The notes under the pieces: model-generated
Databases searched by the model: none
Seen by the model: only the letters and a program-made list of their open reading frames with translations
Told to the model about the DNA's origin: nothing
Made by a program: the position numbers and the translations under genes
In this document: in pieces, positions 1 to 11,046 of the stretch
Position numbering within the stretch: position 1 is the stretch's first letter
Layout of the letters: every line of letters starts with the position of its first letter
Origin: Chinchilla lanigera
Taxonomy: Eukaryota > Chordata > Mammalia > Rodentia > Chinchillidae
DNA: 64,000 nucleotides
Reading direction: 5' to 3'
Assembly (NCBI RefSeq): GCF_000276665.1
Contig: NW_004955459.1
Location: 13,105,106 to 13,169,105 of the forward strand

Positions 1-595
1 CTGAAAGTTCAGAAAAATCACAAACAGAACTTTTACAACTAATCTCTTTGCATACCATATGGGCTAACTGCTGTTTTCGATCTAATTTCCACACAAATGT
101 GGAAATTTATTTCATGAATGTTGGTTTATTTAAACTTACACACTTCATTTGAATTTGTGATTGCTATTATCCCAAACATAAAATACAGTTTGATTTCCTA
201 TATATTAATATAGATTCATACCAAACATTGTCCTGTGTTTTCTTCTACATTTTGAACTTGCACTATTTTATATTCCCAATAGTATTTCATTTATTTTTTA
301 TTCATATCATGTATATAATTTTACCCTTACATTTATTTTTGTTAGACATTTCTTTAAACCTTCTTTGGTTTTAAGTGATTTTTCCTTTTATTTATTATAA
401 TTTTTCTAGTGAACTATCATCTTACTATGACTGTTCTGATTTCCTTAATTTTCAAAGAGAGACTTAACAATGCATTCGATCCTACTGAACAATTTACAGC
501 TGTGAATTTTGATGCAAGTATACTCTTTCATTTTATATGTAATGCTGAATTGATTTGTGCTAGTCAGCTTTTAGAAAAGGTATATTTTGACTCAT
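1..595. other. AT-rich DNA, no feature recognised
   Basis: I see no SINE, LTR or L1 signature and no credible exon here. A 62-codon open frame at 409-597 has no recognisable motif and is the length expected by chance in AT-rich DNA. Confidence 0.5.
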
Positions 596-893
596 AAAGT
601 TGGAGGTTCCAGTCCACAATATATTGTCAGTATTGCTTTGGGCCCCTTGGAAGGCAGCATGTCCTACTGGGAGTATTTAGCATTGCAAAACATCATGTTT
701 TAAGCCCAGAATTCAAGAAACAAAGGAAGAGGAAGAGACAGGGTCTCACAAGACTCTTTGAGGCACACTCCTAGTAACATAAGTATCTTCTTCCAAACTC
801 CACTATCTAAAGGGTCTACTCCCTTCCAGTAGTGTACACTGAGGACTAAGTCTTTAAACTGAAAACCTTTGGGAGAATACTTATCCAAACAAT
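596..893 (-). mobile_element. MaLR-type LTR fragment, antisense
   Basis: Read on the minus strand this matches the general layout of MaLR LTRs seen elsewhere in the window. On the plus strand it runs through a 'ttccagtccaca' block (complement of the LTR 'tggactg' motif). A purine tract with 'gagacaggg' and a run of 'cacactcctagtaac' follow, and it ends near 'ccaaacaatag', the degenerate complement of the TGTTATGGTTTGG start. It is old and diverged with approximate ends. No internal region or partner LTR is seen nearby. Assignment is by pattern resemblance, not alignment. Confidence 0.6.
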
Positions 894-3724
894 AGTTTAG
901 TATGGCTTATATGTTCGAAGAAAGATATAATCAGGGCTTTGGCCCAAATCAACTAGGAAATGATTTTCCCCGTTATCTTATTACTGTGATGTTAAATTTT
1001 ATTACGATTTTTGTGCTTTTTCACATTTAGATTGTATTATTTCTGTCGACGAGTTTTGTTAAGAATCTCTGCTGTTAGGCAGAAAAAGAAACTATATGGA
1101 TATTTGCATTTATGCACATTCCAAGAAGTCCACATTTCCTTTCCATATATCTTCTCAAGGGTGGTGTTTGCTCCCTAACATCTAGTTATTTGACTATTTG
1201 TTTTACTAAATATGATGAAATGGGAATGATTCTGAAGTTGAGAAGAATATCCCATAGAGGAATTACTACAGGCTGTGGATCACTGAAGAAGTATGAAGGA
1301 ATGTAAATCAGAGTTCACTAAAAGAATTATCCTGGACATTGGCTAGGGTATGTGTGGTTAGTGAAAATGAAACACTTTTATGACATTATAAATAGCTGTT
1401 GCTTGCAGGAAGTTGTGAGTATTCTTACATAATGAGTCTTGATTTAACAAGGAATTAGAAGTAAGCTTTGGAGTCATAATATTCAACTGTGTGACTTTTT
1501 CACAGGATGTAATAAGTTCAACTGCTTTATGGGAGCTTTAAAAAAATCTATAACTTTCTCTTCTTTGTTTTCAGTTACTTCTAAATATTCCATAGCATTC
1601 ATTTTCTTGTCCAATTACAAGGCACATTTTATTTTGCATAGACTATATGCAAATCTCTGGATCATATCTTCTTGCCTTTAGATATTCTCCTCCTTTCACT
1701 TGAAACATTCCCTTGCGTGTTCATATGGTTAACTAAAACTCAGAAAAATAACACAGAAATAGAAATCTTAGCTCTATTTCCACCAACCCTAATCAGCACC
1801 CAAGAAGACACATTTCACATGCATGAAGTGGATATTTCAGACAGATAAAATTGTCTGTAAGTTTATACAAATCATTTTCCTAACAGTTTTATAGGGATGA
1901 TAAGTAGGTAGTTTAGATAAATGGTTATAAAATGTTATGATTACTCCCTGGAACTATAAACAATATTTTAATACATAGATTATTAACAGTAATTTGTAAA
2001 TGCAATCTTAGCAATGTGATATTTATTACATATGTGAGTTATGAGTAATTATAAGAATAACTACTTTCATAATTAAGAACAATAGCAAAAGGACCATTTA
2101 CAAACTATGAACTTGGAAACTTGTATTTCACATGCAGAAAAATATGACTGAGAAGAATCAGGGAGTGATTAGTATTACACCGACCTCATCATTTTAACAT
2201 GTCTCAGTAGTTGTAAAATTAATTATCACAGTCTTCTAAGATCAAATGATCTGTGCTTTAAAACACTAATAATTTTGAAAATTACATAAATGAGTTTCTC
2301 TAAGCAAATTATATTCAGTAAATTTCTCATATTATGGCTAAGATCATTAGTAAACAGATCTCTTGGGAAAATTCCTTCAAAATATCTACAAAATTTAAAT
2401 TAGCATATTAATTAGCCATTAACATCTGAAACACCAAACGTATAGATAAAGGATTTTGGACAGTTTCATTCACTGCTAAGTTATCACATAATAGAGAATA
2501 TTAGGCTCATTTTTAAATGTTTAATACAAAATTATAATTGAGCAAACATCAAAGTAATAAATTTTGTGAGAAGAGGATATGATGAAGTTGGGAATTATAT
2601 GTTAAAAAAGAGTTATATAGTTACATAAACAGAAATATTCTAATCAGAGAAGTTGAATGCCTAAAAGTTTTCAGGCAAGAAAATGTATGGAAAGTTTATG
2701 TAATTAGTTGAAAATGTATACATCTGGAATAGAGACATCAAGAATATCACAGCCGGACAGGTTCTTCTGAATCATCAGAGTCATTTTATATTTTTCTAAA
2801 CGGTTAGGAATGTTCAAATTATTTTAATAAAGAAATGGAATTATGTGTTAATCACTGAGTGTTCAAGGTTTATACATAAAATTATGATATTCTATAGTTA
2901 AAAATACTTTCATGCTAGATATATAATAGTTAAATAATTAATTTCACTTAGTGTGTAATTTTGAGTAATGTAAAATAAACTGAACACATCAACTCATAAA
3001 CAGAAGCACCTGAAATATGAATGTCTGATGTTTGTGGGTCAGAGTTACTATTCCAATTGTGACTGTCCTCTAGAATTTTAATTATTTCAAAGTTTGCCAG
3101 AAGGTAAGTGGCAATTTAGAGTTTACTCTAAATTTATAGTTTAGAGTAAAAAATAAATATTAAAACGAAATCTACTGTAAGTTAAATAATACTGCAACCC
3201 TTCATACACTGAGTCATAATAAACCAAGTTGATTTTTTCCATTGTATTTTGAATCTCATTATTGTACTCTGTTTAAAACAGTTAAGGAAGTATTTTTCTG
3301 ACTTTTGAGACCTAAAACTACTTTATTTTTAAATAGAAGCACACCAAACTTAAATAGCATACTTTCTTGCTATACCTTTAGCTTTTAATAAAGCATCATG
3401 AAGAAATGATCATTTACCTGCTTGTAGAAATGCAGCAAAATTTTCTATAATCAATTTCAGCGTTGTACCTAATTTGGTCCAGCATTGGCGTACCTCTGTT
3501 TCCCACCCTCCCAGTTTAACACATCATTTCTTACCGATCTACATGAAGCAGAGATGAGGAAAACACAGCTTCCAATTGATGCCTGATTTAAATCGTGGAA
3601 TAGCCATTTAATACCTGTGTAGCCTCATGAGTTTTAACTAATCTCTGAGAGAAATTATGTCTTTGGTCTTTTCTCATGTAAAAGGGTCAGCACTATTTCA
3701 ATTATAGACTTGTTTAAATTTTAA
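894..3724. other. AT-rich unrecognised DNA
   Basis: About 2.8 kb with no repeat I can name and no convincing coding frame. The 64-codon frame at 1112-1306 has no recognisable domain. Unrecognised old repeats or regulatory DNA cannot be excluded by eye. Confidence 0.45.
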
Positions 3725-3735
3725 TAAGGTAATTG
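3725..3735. repeat. Left target-site duplication of the U6-L1 insertion
   Basis: TAAGGTAATTG here is repeated as TAAGATAATTG at 8375-8385, 10 of 11 bases identical. It sits two bases before the U6 start, and its partner sits immediately after the L1 3' end. This is the expected flank of one L1-mediated insertion. Confidence 0.75.
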
Positions 3736-3737
3736 TT

Positions 3738-3844
3738 GTGCTTACTTTGGCAGCACAAATACTAAAATTGGAACAATATAGAAAAGATTAGCATGGTCTG
3801 TGCACAAGGATGACACGCAAATTCATGAAGCATTCTGCATTTTT
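3738..3844 (+). pseudogene. RNU6: U6 snRNA pseudogene, 5' part of a U6-L1 chimera
   Basis: This is a full-length 107-nt copy of U6 spliceosomal RNA, from GTGCTTACTTTGGCAGCAC through the TGACACGCAAATTC segment to the terminal TTTTT. Compared with the mammalian U6 sequence as I know it, I count about 16 substitutions and no length change. Most are C-to-T or G-to-A, as in an ageing pseudogene. The catalytic-core ACAGAGA box is altered to 'atagaaa'. No TATA/PSE promoter arrangement is evident upstream. It lies directly inside the left target-site duplication and joins L1 ORF1 sequence with no A-tail between. It was therefore most likely inserted together with the L1 rather than as a separate pseudogene. 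Confidence 0.93.
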
Positions 3845-4129
3845 GGGAAGCTCATCAGAATCACAGCAGACTTCCCAACACAAACCCTCAAGTCAAGAAG
3901 AGCTTGGAATGAAGTATTCCAAATGCTGAAAGAAAACAGCTTCCAACCAAGAATGATGTACCTTGAAAAACTATTTTTCAAAATTAATGGACAAATAAGA
4001 TACTTCCAGTACAAAGAACAGCTAAAGAAATTAATGACTTCCAAAGCAATCTTACAAAGAGTAATGAAAGATATTCCAGAAAGAATTAAAAATGACTACA
4101 GTTTCAAGAACAGCAACATGGAGAAATGA
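3845..4129 (+). pseudogene. L1 ORF1 C-terminal remnant
   Basis: This open frame continues from inside the U6 sequence (first in-frame ATG at 3800) into L1 ORF1, so the N-terminal 15 or so residues are translated U6. The L1 part begins at GKLIRITADFPTQTLKSRR and matches the C-terminal domain of ORF1p, the nucleic-acid-binding chaperone of the L1 RNP. The coiled coil and RRM of ORF1p are missing through truncation. It ends at a stop after NSNMEK. Translation is unlikely; the intact frame is short enough to have survived by chance. Confidence 0.8.
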
Positions 4130-4189
4130 CCAGGCAGGGCAAGAAATTAAACTATATAATAAATATGACATAATAAATAATTATGACAA

Positions 4190-7100
4190 AGATAAGCCAA
4201 TGCATATCAATGTATATCAATTATAACCATGAACATAAATGACATCAATTCATCAATCAAAAGAAATAGACTGGAACAATAGATCAAGAAGAAGTATACA
4301 ACAATATGTTGTATACAATAAACACATTTAGCACAAAAAAATTCATGAACTTAAAATCAAAGGATGGAAAACAATCTTCCATGCAATAAAAACCCAGAAA
4401 AAAGCAGATGTAGTTACTCTGTAGATATTCTGTTTGCAAACAGTGTGAACTTCAATCTAAATTGATCAAAAGTGATAAAGAAGGTCACAACATACTTGTT
4501 AGGGTAAAACTTCAGGAGGAAGAGGTTACAATCATATATATATTATGAGAGCACCCAACTATATAAAGCAACAATTAATAGATATGAAAAAATCAAATAA
4601 ACAATAACACAATTGTAATGAGAGACCATAATACCCACTGTCACAAAGAGATAGATCAGCTAGACAAAAAATCAGCAAAGAAATATCAGAAGTAAACCAA
4701 ACCTGTGAACAAATGTACTTAGTGGACGTTTTCAGAGTGTTCAACCCAACACCATCAGAAAACACATTCTTCTTAGCAGCACATAAAGTGTTCTCTAAAA
4801 TAGACCATATACTGGTCCACAGAACATCCTTAAGCAAATGCAAAGGAATTGAAATTATCCCATGCTTATTATCTGATCATGGTGCAATGAAATTGAATAT
4901 TAATTGCAAAAGAAACTGCAAAAACTCCATAAACACATGGAAAAATAATACCCTACTAAATAACCAATGAGTCATGGATGAAATTAAAGGAGAAATTAAA
5001 CAATGTCTACAATTAAATGAGAAAGCAGATAAAACATACTGGAACTTATGGGACACAATGAAAGCAGTGCTATGAGGAAATTTTAAAATAGTGAATTCTC
5101 CCATCAAGAAAACAGAATGAATACAAATAAACAACTAAAAATAAATTTCAAGCTTCTAGAAAAAAAAATGAAAAGGACAAAGCTCATGCAAAGAAGGGAA
5201 TTATAAAGGTCAAAAGATAAATTTAATCCAATGGAGACTAAGAAAATAATATAAAGAATTAATGAATCAAAGAATTGGTTCTTTAAGTGAATAGATAAAA
5301 TTGATAAACCCTTAGTCAATCTTATCCAAAAAATGGAAGAAAAGACTAAAATTCATGCACTGAAGATTGTAAAGGTTGAAATCACTACAGACATCATGGA
5401 AATTCAGAAGATCATCAATATCAACTTTGAAAATTTTTACTCTCATATCTGGGAAAATACAGAAGAAATGGATAGATTCTTAAATACATATGAATCACCA
5501 AAGCTAATCAAGAAGATACAAAAATTCTAAATAACTCAATATCAGTTAATGAAATTAAAATAATAATTAAAAATTTAGTAACAAAGAAAAGCACAGTTCC
5601 TCATGGATTCACTGCTGAATTCTAAAAAAATTTAGAGAAGGTTTAATGCTAATTCTCCTGGAACTCTTTGATGAAATTAAAAGAGAAGCCATACTCCCTG
5701 AGTCATTCCTACAGGCAAGTATTACCCTGATACCAAAATCAGAGAAAGACCAAACCAAAAAAAGAGAATTATAAGCCAACCTCTCTAATGAACATAGATG
5801 CAAAAATCCTCAATAAGATATTAGCAAATGGAATGCAGCAAATCATCAAGAACGTTATATATCATGAACAAGTAGGATTCATCCAAGGAATGTAGCAATG
5901 GTTCAAAATAAGCAAATCAATAAATGTAATACACCAACAGAGCCAAAGACAAAAATCACAAGGTCATCTCAATAGATACAGAAAGCATTTGCCAAAGTCC
6001 AACATTCAAGCATGATAAAAATCCTACAGAAAATCAGAACTGATGATCTTTAACTCAACCTGATAAAAGCCACCTATGACAAACCAAGAGCCAGCATCCT
6101 ACTCAGTGGACAAAAAAATGAAAACTTTCAATCTAAAATCAGGAACAAGATAAGGATGTCCACTATCATCACTCCTATTAAATACAGTTCTGGACCCATT
6201 AGCCACAGCAATTAGACCAGAAAGAGAAATTAAAGTGAAAAAAAGATAGAAAAGGAATAAGTTAAATTATCATTATTCACAGGTGACATGATATTCTATA
6301 TAGAAAACCTGTAAAATTGTACCAAAAGACTTACAGATTTAATAATCAAATTCAGTAGATTAGCTGGATACAAAGTCAGCACTCAAAAATCAATAGCATT
6401 ACAGCACACAAACAATAAACTCACTGAGATAGAAATGAGAAAAAGCACACCATTCACAATAGCATTAAAAAAATTGAAATACTTAGGAATCTGTGTAACA
6501 AAAGATGTAAATGATCTATACATAGAAAATTGAAGTACTCTGAGAAAGGAGATTAAGGAGAATACTAGAAGATGGAAAGATATCCCTTGCTAATGGATAG
6601 GAAGAGAAAATATAGTGAAAAGGATGATACTTTTAAAATTGTTGTACAGATTTAATGCAATCCCAATCTAAATACCATTAGCATACCACACAGAATTAAA
6701 GAAAACATTTCTAAGATTCATTTGGAATGAGAAGAGACTTAAAATAGCAAAAGTAATTCTGGACAATAAAGGCAAGGCAGGAGGCATCACAATCCCTGAC
6801 TTGAAATTATACTACAAAGCTTCTGTGATAAAGTCAGCACAGCACTTGCAAAAAGAAAAATAAAAAAATAGACAAAAATCCAGAGCAGAGGACCAGTGGA
6901 ACAGATATGAAGATGAAGGCAGAACTAGAAACACACTCATCCATCTTATCTTTGACAAAGGAAACAAATATACTTACTGGAAGTAAGATAGTCTTTTTAA
7001 ATAATAGTGCTGGAAAAACTGGATCTCTACATGATGAAGACGAAAACTAGACCCATGTGTATCACTAGGCACTAAACTAATCTCAAAATGGACCAAAGGT

Positions 7101-7990
7101 CTCAGTATTAAACAAAAAAACACTGAATCCAATGGAAGAGAAAGAATGTAGAAATTTTGAAGACATAGGTGTAGGCAGAGACTTGATGAAGAAAACCCAA
7201 ACGACACAAGAAATAATCCAAATAATCAACAAATGGGTTCCATTCTTATTAGAAAGTTTTTGCACATCAAAAGAAATCACCAACAGAGTGAAAAGAGAAG
7301 TTAAAGGGTAGGAAAAAAATTTCAGTCAACAGTCTCTCAGACAAAGGACATATGTCCAGAACATATAAAATTTGAAAAAAAATCATACTCCACAAATCCC
7401 AAGATCCAATCCAAAAATGGACATCAGAAATGAACATGCACTTCTCACATGAAGAAATTCAGATAGGAAACAAATATATGAAAAAAATGTTCAACATCAT
7501 TGTTCATTTGAGTTATGCAAATTAAAACAACACTGTGATTCCATCACACCTGAGAATGAATGGCTTCCCTCAAGAAACCAACCAATAACAAATACTGGAG
7601 GGGCTTTTGGACAAAAGGAACACTTTTGCACTGTTGGTGGGAGTGTAGACTGATGCAACCACTATGGAAATCAATGTGGAGACTCCTCAAAAAACTAGGA
7701 CTGAAGGTTCCATTCTATTGAGGTATTCCCTCTCTGGTATTTTCCCAGAAGAATTAAAAACCTTATACCACAACAATATATGTGCACCCATGTTTATAGT
7801 AGCACAATTTGTAATAGCTAAATATTTGAAACCAAACAAATGCCCATTGACCAAGGAATGAATAATAAAGATGTGGCAATTTTATACAATGGAATACTAC
7901 ACAGTTATAAAGAAGGATATACCTGAGACTTGTATAGGTAAATGGATGCAACTCAAGACCATACTCACAAGTAAAATAAACCAGTCTTGC
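4190..7990 (+). pseudogene. L1 ORF2 remnant (endonuclease and reverse transcriptase)
   Basis: Fragments of the ORF2 protein can be followed in all three plus frames. They include endonuclease pieces at 4713-4970 (FFLAAHKVFSKIDHILVHR, then LLSDHG), and an RT-leading piece at 5333-5530 (ALKIVKVEITTDIMEIQKI, then ENFYSHI). The degenerate active site is near 6280 and a C-terminal piece lies at 7664-7861 (FIVAQFVIAKYLKPNKCP). The frames are broken by many stops and indels, so no protein can be made. Confidence 0.88.
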
Positions 7991-8374
7991 ACATATAAAC
8001 ATCATATTGTCTCCCTAGTGTAGGAAGCTGAAAGAGAAAATAAAACCCAAAATGTATGATAGATATTGGGAAATGCAAATAAAATGTTCAAAAGGAAAGA
8101 GAAACTGGAATGGAAGAAATGAGAAAAAAGGAAGGGAAAAGTAAAAGTAAATATATATACATATACAGAATAGTTAAGATAGCTGTGCTACTAATTTCAG
8201 GTAGTTCATTGAAAAGAAAGGTTTCTGCTTATATTGTTTGATAAATTTTTCATGCCTATATCTTATAATCTGAGCAACTACTTTGAACATAAAAATAAGC
8301 AATGCACTAACTATTGTTACTCTGCTACTGTCTTGTTTTGAAATTTTATATTGCTTTTACTTTTTAAAATGAAG

Positions 8375-8385
8375 TAAGATAATTG
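8375..8385. repeat. Right target-site duplication of the U6-L1 insertion
   Basis: This is the partner of 3725-3735 with one mismatch. It follows the L1 3' terminal sequence (tttttaaaatgaag). The pair brackets U6 plus L1 as one 4.64-kb insertion. Confidence 0.75.
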
Positions 8386-8794
8386 CAGTGTGTTGCTTAA
8401 TATATAATTCACTTTTCATACATCATCACCCAATAAATACTCAGTATTATGAAAATTATTGTACTTAATCTTTTGTTACCATTTCTTGGAAAAGTCAACC
8501 TCTATTAATGCAGACTGATATATGCTCTTTTTCTTTCAGTGCATATTTATACTTTCTGTAAAATTTCTATATATCCATGAGTTGCTTTGCTACAAAAGTA
8601 ATAAACCAGGAAAGGGAAATTTCTTTTCTCTTTATAATAAAAGGTAACTAAAAAAGACTACTTCTAGTTATAGAGATCATAGTTTAAAGTATATAGCGTT
8701 TCAGTAAACATAGCCATATCTTGATATTCCATTGCTTTGAAACTCATCAAATTTGGTACTAAATGTATTTTGACTTGAAAAATGCAGTTGTGTA

Positions 8795-8868
8795 TTGCCT
8801 GCCTGGCAAGCACGAGGTTGTGAGTTCAATTTCCAGTACCAGAAAATAAAACAACAAACAAACAAACT
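8795..8868 (+). mobile_element. ID SINE fragment, sense
   Basis: It begins inside the element at TGCCTGCCTGGCAAGC and runs through the B-box-like 'gagttcaatttcc' to 'agtaccag', then an A-rich tail with (CAAA)n. The 5' half holding the A box is missing. It is diverged from the young copies. Confidence 0.85.
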
Positions 8869-9099
8869 AAAAATAGAGTGCACTATTTTAGAGAGGATAT
8901 GCAGAGCAAAACAAAAATGTTGTCCTGTCGTGGAGGAAGAAATGTTCAGCCAAGTGAAGGAAAATACTCAAATAAAGGTGAGAGAAGACCTGGAAATAAA
9001 TAAAATCAATAAAAAGAATATATATGATAGACGGAAAGATATTTGTGAATTATTGCAGCAGGAGAGTACTCACAAATCAATAGGAACGAATTAAAGTGT

Positions 9100-9300
9100 G
9101 AGTTAGGCATGGCATTGCACTCCTGTAAGTCCAGCATTCTTGGGATTAATCAGAGGCTGAGACAGGTGAATCACACGTGGCGCATGTTCAAACTTAGCTT
9201 GTGCAACTTAGTACGGTCTTGTCGCAAATAAAAAAATACATAAGTAAATTTAAAAAATAGCTAGAGAACTAAATCAGTGTAATGGCCCTGAATTCAGCAC
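9100..9300 (+). mobile_element. Old B1 SINE, possibly a B1-ID dimer
   Basis: 'gttaggcatggcattgcactcctgtaa' (in outline), 'ccagcattcttggga', 'aggctgagacagg' and 'cttgtcgcaaataaa' follow the B1 order. After an A-rich linker, 'agctagagaactaaatcagtg' and 'ggccctgaattcagcac' resemble a decayed ID unit, which would make this a B1-dID dimer. The ID half is uncertain. Confidence 0.65.
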
Positions 9301-10586
9301 TCATGCTGGAGAAGGAGGGAGAATTTAAATACATTTTAAAAACCATAAAATCTTTACAAAGAAAAACAAGTTTTCTGATAAGATAAAATACTATGAGCAA
9401 TCAAATCCATTCACCGTATGAAGATGTCTTCATTACGAATTTAAAGTTCAGCGTACTATTCACCAGTAAAATCAGAATCAGCTTCCAGAGACACCTACTT
9501 TCTGTAGTGTGCAGATTCCAATATACATCTGGATAATCGTCCTGAGTTATAAGTACTACAATAGCACTGAATAAGTCAATGACACTAAATTAATAGTGAA
9601 TGTGTTCTATTTTTCCTAAGTCCAGAACAGATAAAAAGCATTTGTATACATAAATGAGGAAACAAACTTTAGTGACATTTTAAATGTATTAGCTATCTGG
9701 TCTCTCTTTGCATTTTAAAAATCATTTATAAATTTGTAGACATTCACATTTATATTGTCTTTGCTTATTATATAGGAACATAAAGAGTAAGTGTAAATGG
9801 ATCATTTCCATAAGCTTTCTGGCATCTGCTAAAATGTTAGGTATATTAATATACTTCTATTAATCTGCAGTTTGCATGAGTATACTTTGAATTTACTTCC
9901 TATGGCCTCTCTTTCTATAAATTAAAAAAAGTTTGCTGAATCATTCATGTTTGTTTCCTAAACTTTTTTTTCCCTTTTTTCCTAACCTTAACATAAATCT
10001 TTATAGGAATTGTGCTTGAAAAAATTAGTGATTTCTTGTTAGAAATCTGGAATTTAAGGAGAAGAAAGTATAAATGTAATATTTCTTAATGGATCAATTT
10101 GCAATGAATGTATTAGAGTGTTATTTTAGAAATGATGCCTTATATGTTATATCATATAAATAAATAGATGTTAGGTATATTTTAGGCAATATTAGAAAGT
10201 AGAAATCACTTATATAAGTAATATTTTGCTTGAATCTCATACAAAAGTCATTGAACTTAGGGAGGTAGCAAAATTGGTAATGCGGTATCTTTGATATGAT
10301 AACATAATATTGGGACGAGATATTTCCTGATTAGATTTTCAAAGATTAGAAGGTGAAGGAAGATTTAAATTCTACAGACTAATTTGGTTTAGAAAGCCTG
10401 GAGGAAGCACAAGTCCTTCATGGTTAAATTGTAATTTTAAATTAACAAAATGTTTTGTGTGAAGATAAAAGTAATTGGAAAATTTCTCCCAGTGCACTGG
10501 AGACCCTGGCCATAATTCTATGGTTATCTAATGATGAATCCTATATATTTTGCCTGATACAACATCACCAGAATTTTTGCTTTTTT
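9301..10586. other. AT-rich unrecognised DNA
   Basis: No named repeat and no coding frame of interest. The 65-codon frame at 10455-10652 runs into the ID SINE and is not a gene. Confidence 0.45.
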
Positions 10587-10595
10587 AAAATTGTA

Positions 10596-10818
10596 GGGGC
10601 TGGGGATTTAGCTCAGCGGCAAAGCGCCTGCCTGGCAAGCGCAAGGTCGTGAGTTCGGTTCCCGGTACCGGAGAAAAAACCAAAAAAANNNNNNNNNNNN
10701 NNNNNNNNNNNNNNNNNNNNNNNNNNNNNNNNNNNNNNNNNNNNNNNNNNNNNNNNNNNNNNNNNNNNNNNNNNNNNNNNNNNNNNNNTCTAAATAATAA
10801 ATAAATAAATAAATAAAT
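10596..10818 (+). mobile_element. ID SINE, young, with assembly gap in its tail
   Basis: A complete tRNA-derived ID head starts at GGGGCTGGGGATTTAGC. It includes an A-box-like TAGCTCAGCGGC and a B-box-like GAGTTCGGTTCCC, then GGTACCGGAG and an A-rich tail. The tail runs into 100 Ns and resumes as (TAAA)n. A 9-bp duplication AAAATTGTA flanks it at 10587-10595 and 10819-10827, so the gap lies wholly in the SINE tail. The RNA polymerase III boxes look intact. ID RNAs are moved by L1 proteins. Confidence 0.95.
10689..10788. other. Assembly gap (100 N)
   Basis: Exactly 100 Ns, the conventional size for a gap of unknown length. It is flanked by A-rich SINE tail and a (TAAA)n microsatellite, which explains why assembly broke. 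Confidence 0.99.
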
Positions 10819-10918
10819 AAAATTGTAATTATTAAAGAGATTTGAGTTTGAATGTTAAAGATTAGCCAGTGTTATAGAGCAAAATGAATAAAAACTGCCA
10901 GTTAAAAATAATATTTTC

Positions 10919-11046
10919 AAGTTAGGTATGGTAGCACAAGCCTGATCCCAGCACGGGAGAGGCTGAGGTAGGAGGATGGCTGTGAGTTTGAGGACAACCT
11001 GAACTACACAACGAGGCCTTGCCTCAGAAAGTTAAAGATAAATGAA
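10919..11046 (+). mobile_element. B1 SINE, sense
   Basis: It reads 'aagttaggtatggtagcacaagcctgatcccagcac' in outline, then 'gaggctgaggtaggaggatggc', 'gagtttgaggacaacctg' and 'ccttgcctcagaaag'. This is the 7SL-derived B1 order, moderately diverged, with a short A-rich tail. Confidence 0.88.

Larger units (their letters stand above)
3845..8374 (+). mobile_element. 5'-truncated LINE-1, sense, fused to U6
   Basis: A long L1 body starts in the 3' part of ORF1 and runs to the L1 3' end. ORF1 C-terminal domain sequence (residues like RITADFPTQTLKSRRAWNEVF) covers 3845-4129. Decayed ORF2 follows: endonuclease region about 4200-4910 (SKIDHI and LLSDHG are readable), and reverse transcriptase about 5390-6600, where the FADD-type active site now reads FTGDM near 6280. 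The C-terminal region runs to about 7990 and the 3' UTR to 8374. ORF2 has many stops and frameshifts, so it is dead. The 3' UTR tail (about 8180-8374) is the same sequence that recurs as short copies at 17.3, 32.2, 36.1, 46.8 and 52.4 kb. The A-tail is eroded. Confidence 0.93.

Noticed and set aside
3738..3844. A functional U6 gene
   Set aside because: About 16 substitutions including the ACAGAGA box, no visible upstream TATA/PSE arrangement, and insertion as part of an L1 chimera.
3800..4129. A 109-codon host gene
   Set aside because: The start codon is within U6 and the rest is L1 ORF1 C-terminal sequence.
10596..10680. tRNA genes at the ID elements
   Set aside because: They carry A- and B-box-like promoters but have A-tails and target-site duplications and diverge from tRNA in the acceptor stem. 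They are SINEs.
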